Positions 63,554 to 64,000 of a stretch of 64,000 nucleotides of DNA are shown here, one piece after another. The stretch's first letter is position 1; every line of letters begins with the position of its first letter. Source of the DNA: Prosthecobacter debontii. GTDB taxonomy: Bacteria > Verrucomicrobiota > Verrucomicrobiia > Verrucomicrobiales > Verrucomicrobiaceae. A program made the position numbers and the translations under genes. The stretch is taken from assembly GCF_900167535.1 (NCBI RefSeq), contig NZ_FUYE01000005.1, positions 248,001-312,000 on the forward strand, written 5' to 3'. Under the pieces are notes generated by a model, which was given only the letters and a program-made list of their open reading frames with translations, searched no databases and had not been told where the DNA came from.

Positions 63554-63611
63554 CCGTTGGTCATCTCAGCGGAGTCTTGCGCTCGCCGCCGCCACCGCTT
63601 AGTCGTTAGGT
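63521..63611 (+). repeat. attC-like recombination site 4
   Basis: It runs 91 bp from GCCGAAC (63521-63527) to GTTAGGT (63605-63611). Inner arms GGTGACAACGGC (63536-63547) and GCCGCCGCCACC (63585-63596) pair at 9 of 12 positions on the top strand and at all 12 on the bottom strand with G-T pairs. This is the clearest of the four sites. Confidence 0.83.
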
Positions 63612-63622
63612 CTCCATCTCGT

Positions 63623-64000
63623 ATGAACGCGTGGCGAACCCCTATCGATGCGAAGGCAAAAGCAAAGTGGATGTGGACCGTTTGGGTGTTGTCTGCTCTT
63701 GCGAGTGTCAGCATGGTTATGGCAGTGCCTCAGATTGACAAGCACCCGATGGGCTTTGCTTTTGCGGTCTCATGGGTTGTTAGTGGATTTGTCGGACTCT
63801 TCACTCAAAACACGCTCCTTCGCAGGAACCCTTGGCATTTTCGTTTTGCGTCATGGGAACGCTCTGGCCAGGTTTACCGCTGGGTTGGCGTTGAGGCATT
63901 CTGTTGGTTGTTGCGGCATAGCCCGCTGGGTTGGCTTAATCCTGCCATCCGGCTGACAGGCCAGAGATCGGGCCTCGAAAACCTGCTGAGACAAATGAAT
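63623..64000 (+). CDS. Cassette membrane protein, 3' end outside window
   Basis: The frame is open from ATG 63623, 12 bp past attC site 4, to the window edge (126 codons). Two hydrophobic helices (about 17-35 and 43-62) are followed by NPWHFRFASWERSGQVYRWV and LGWLNPAIRLTGQRSGLENL. The second part resembles the glycosyl-4,4'-diaponeurosporenoate acyltransferase (CrtO)-type family of small membrane proteins, but this rests on memory of the pattern and the protein is incomplete. It belongs to a fifth cassette whose attC site lies beyond the window. Confidence 0.7.
   Translation, partial: MNAWRTPIDAKAKAKWMWTVWVLSALASVSMVMAVPQIDKHPMGFAFAVSWVVSGFVGLFTQNTLLRRNPWHFRFASWERSGQVYRWVGVEAFCWLLRHSPLGWLNPAIRLTGQRSGLENLLRQMN

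Larger units (their letters stand above)
59902..64000 (+). mobile_element. Integron-type gene-cassette array (no integrase in view)
   Basis: Small + strand genes, mostly without relatives nearby, alternate with attC-like sites of 84-115 bp. Three sites (60566-60654, 62440-62523, 63521-63611) share CGAACAAA at the left, CTCGCCG near the right and a GTTAGRY-type right core. Start codons lie 12-62 bp past the right cores, as in cassettes. The base composition turns AT-richer at its left edge. No integrase gene or clear attI occurs in the 230 bp between the prepilin peptidase gene and the first cassette, so this part is a cluster of attC sites without integrase or the tail of one whose integrase is elsewhere. 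The array continues past the window end. Confidence 0.75.

Overview
The window looks like a chromosomal segment of a Verrucomicrobiota bacterium (order Verrucomicrobiales is my best guess). The signs are two very large secreted proteins of the kind typical of the Planctomycetes-Verrucomicrobia-Chlamydiae group (a DUF1549/DUF1553 cytochrome and a DUF1080/dehydrogenase/HEAT/LamG/heme fusion), a bactofilin pair, moderately high GC, and a near absence of Shine-Dalgarno sequences. This assignment is inference from gene content; there is no rRNA or tRNA gene in the window.

Layout. 1-9.8 kb (minus strand): a truncated secreted cytochrome, a queuine tRNA-ribosyltransferase with an extra C-terminal domain, an adenylate-kinase-like enzyme, a palindromic intergenic repeat and the 1364-residue heme protein. 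10-16 kb: a PAP2 phosphatase, then a minus-strand operon MFS transporter-lutA-membrane protein-lutB-lutC-AraC regulator for L-lactate or related hydroxyacid oxidation. 16-17.4 kb: a 140-bp MITE-like element, a clear terminator and gapA. 17.5-26 kb: small membrane proteins, a thioredoxin-like protein, an RclC-like protein with an AraC regulator, a lipoprotein amidase, a sugar-binding lipoprotein, an LptF/LptG-type permease and a tRNA-dihydrouridine synthase.

25.95-51.1 kb is a surface-glycan island. Its first part encodes a pseudaminic-acid type nonulosonate pathway: pseB, pseC, an orphan gene, a ketoacyl-ACP synthase III, a dedicated acyl carrier protein, a short PseI-like synthase, and a fused cytidylyltransferase/PseG protein. 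The standard acetyltransferase PseH is not seen; the orphan gene plus KAS III plus ACP sit where it would be expected, which suggests an ACP-borne acyl group is used instead. The second part holds a DXS-like enzyme with an altered substrate site, a split transketolase, an SDR, an ATP-grasp enzyme, a pyruvyl-transferase-like protein, a GH57-like protein, methyltransferases, a DUF4910 protein and an AAC(3)-type acetyltransferase. Three minus-strand genes (GT9, GT4, FkbM methyltransferase) close the island.

51-59.7 kb: two bactofilins, a Pro/Lys-rich lipoprotein, an RluA-type pseudouridine synthase, a PAS-AraC regulator, a SirB1-like protein, an N-acetylmuramoyl-L-alanine amidase, a DUF167 protein, a VanX-like dipeptidase and a prepilin peptidase with a large insert.

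59.9-64 kb: an array of small + strand genes separated by attC-like sites, read as an integron gene-cassette array with no integrase gene in view. The cassettes encode a two-helix membrane protein with a beta-rich tail (loosely Cap15-like), DUF4279, DUF4259 and several unrecognised proteins; the last runs off the window end.
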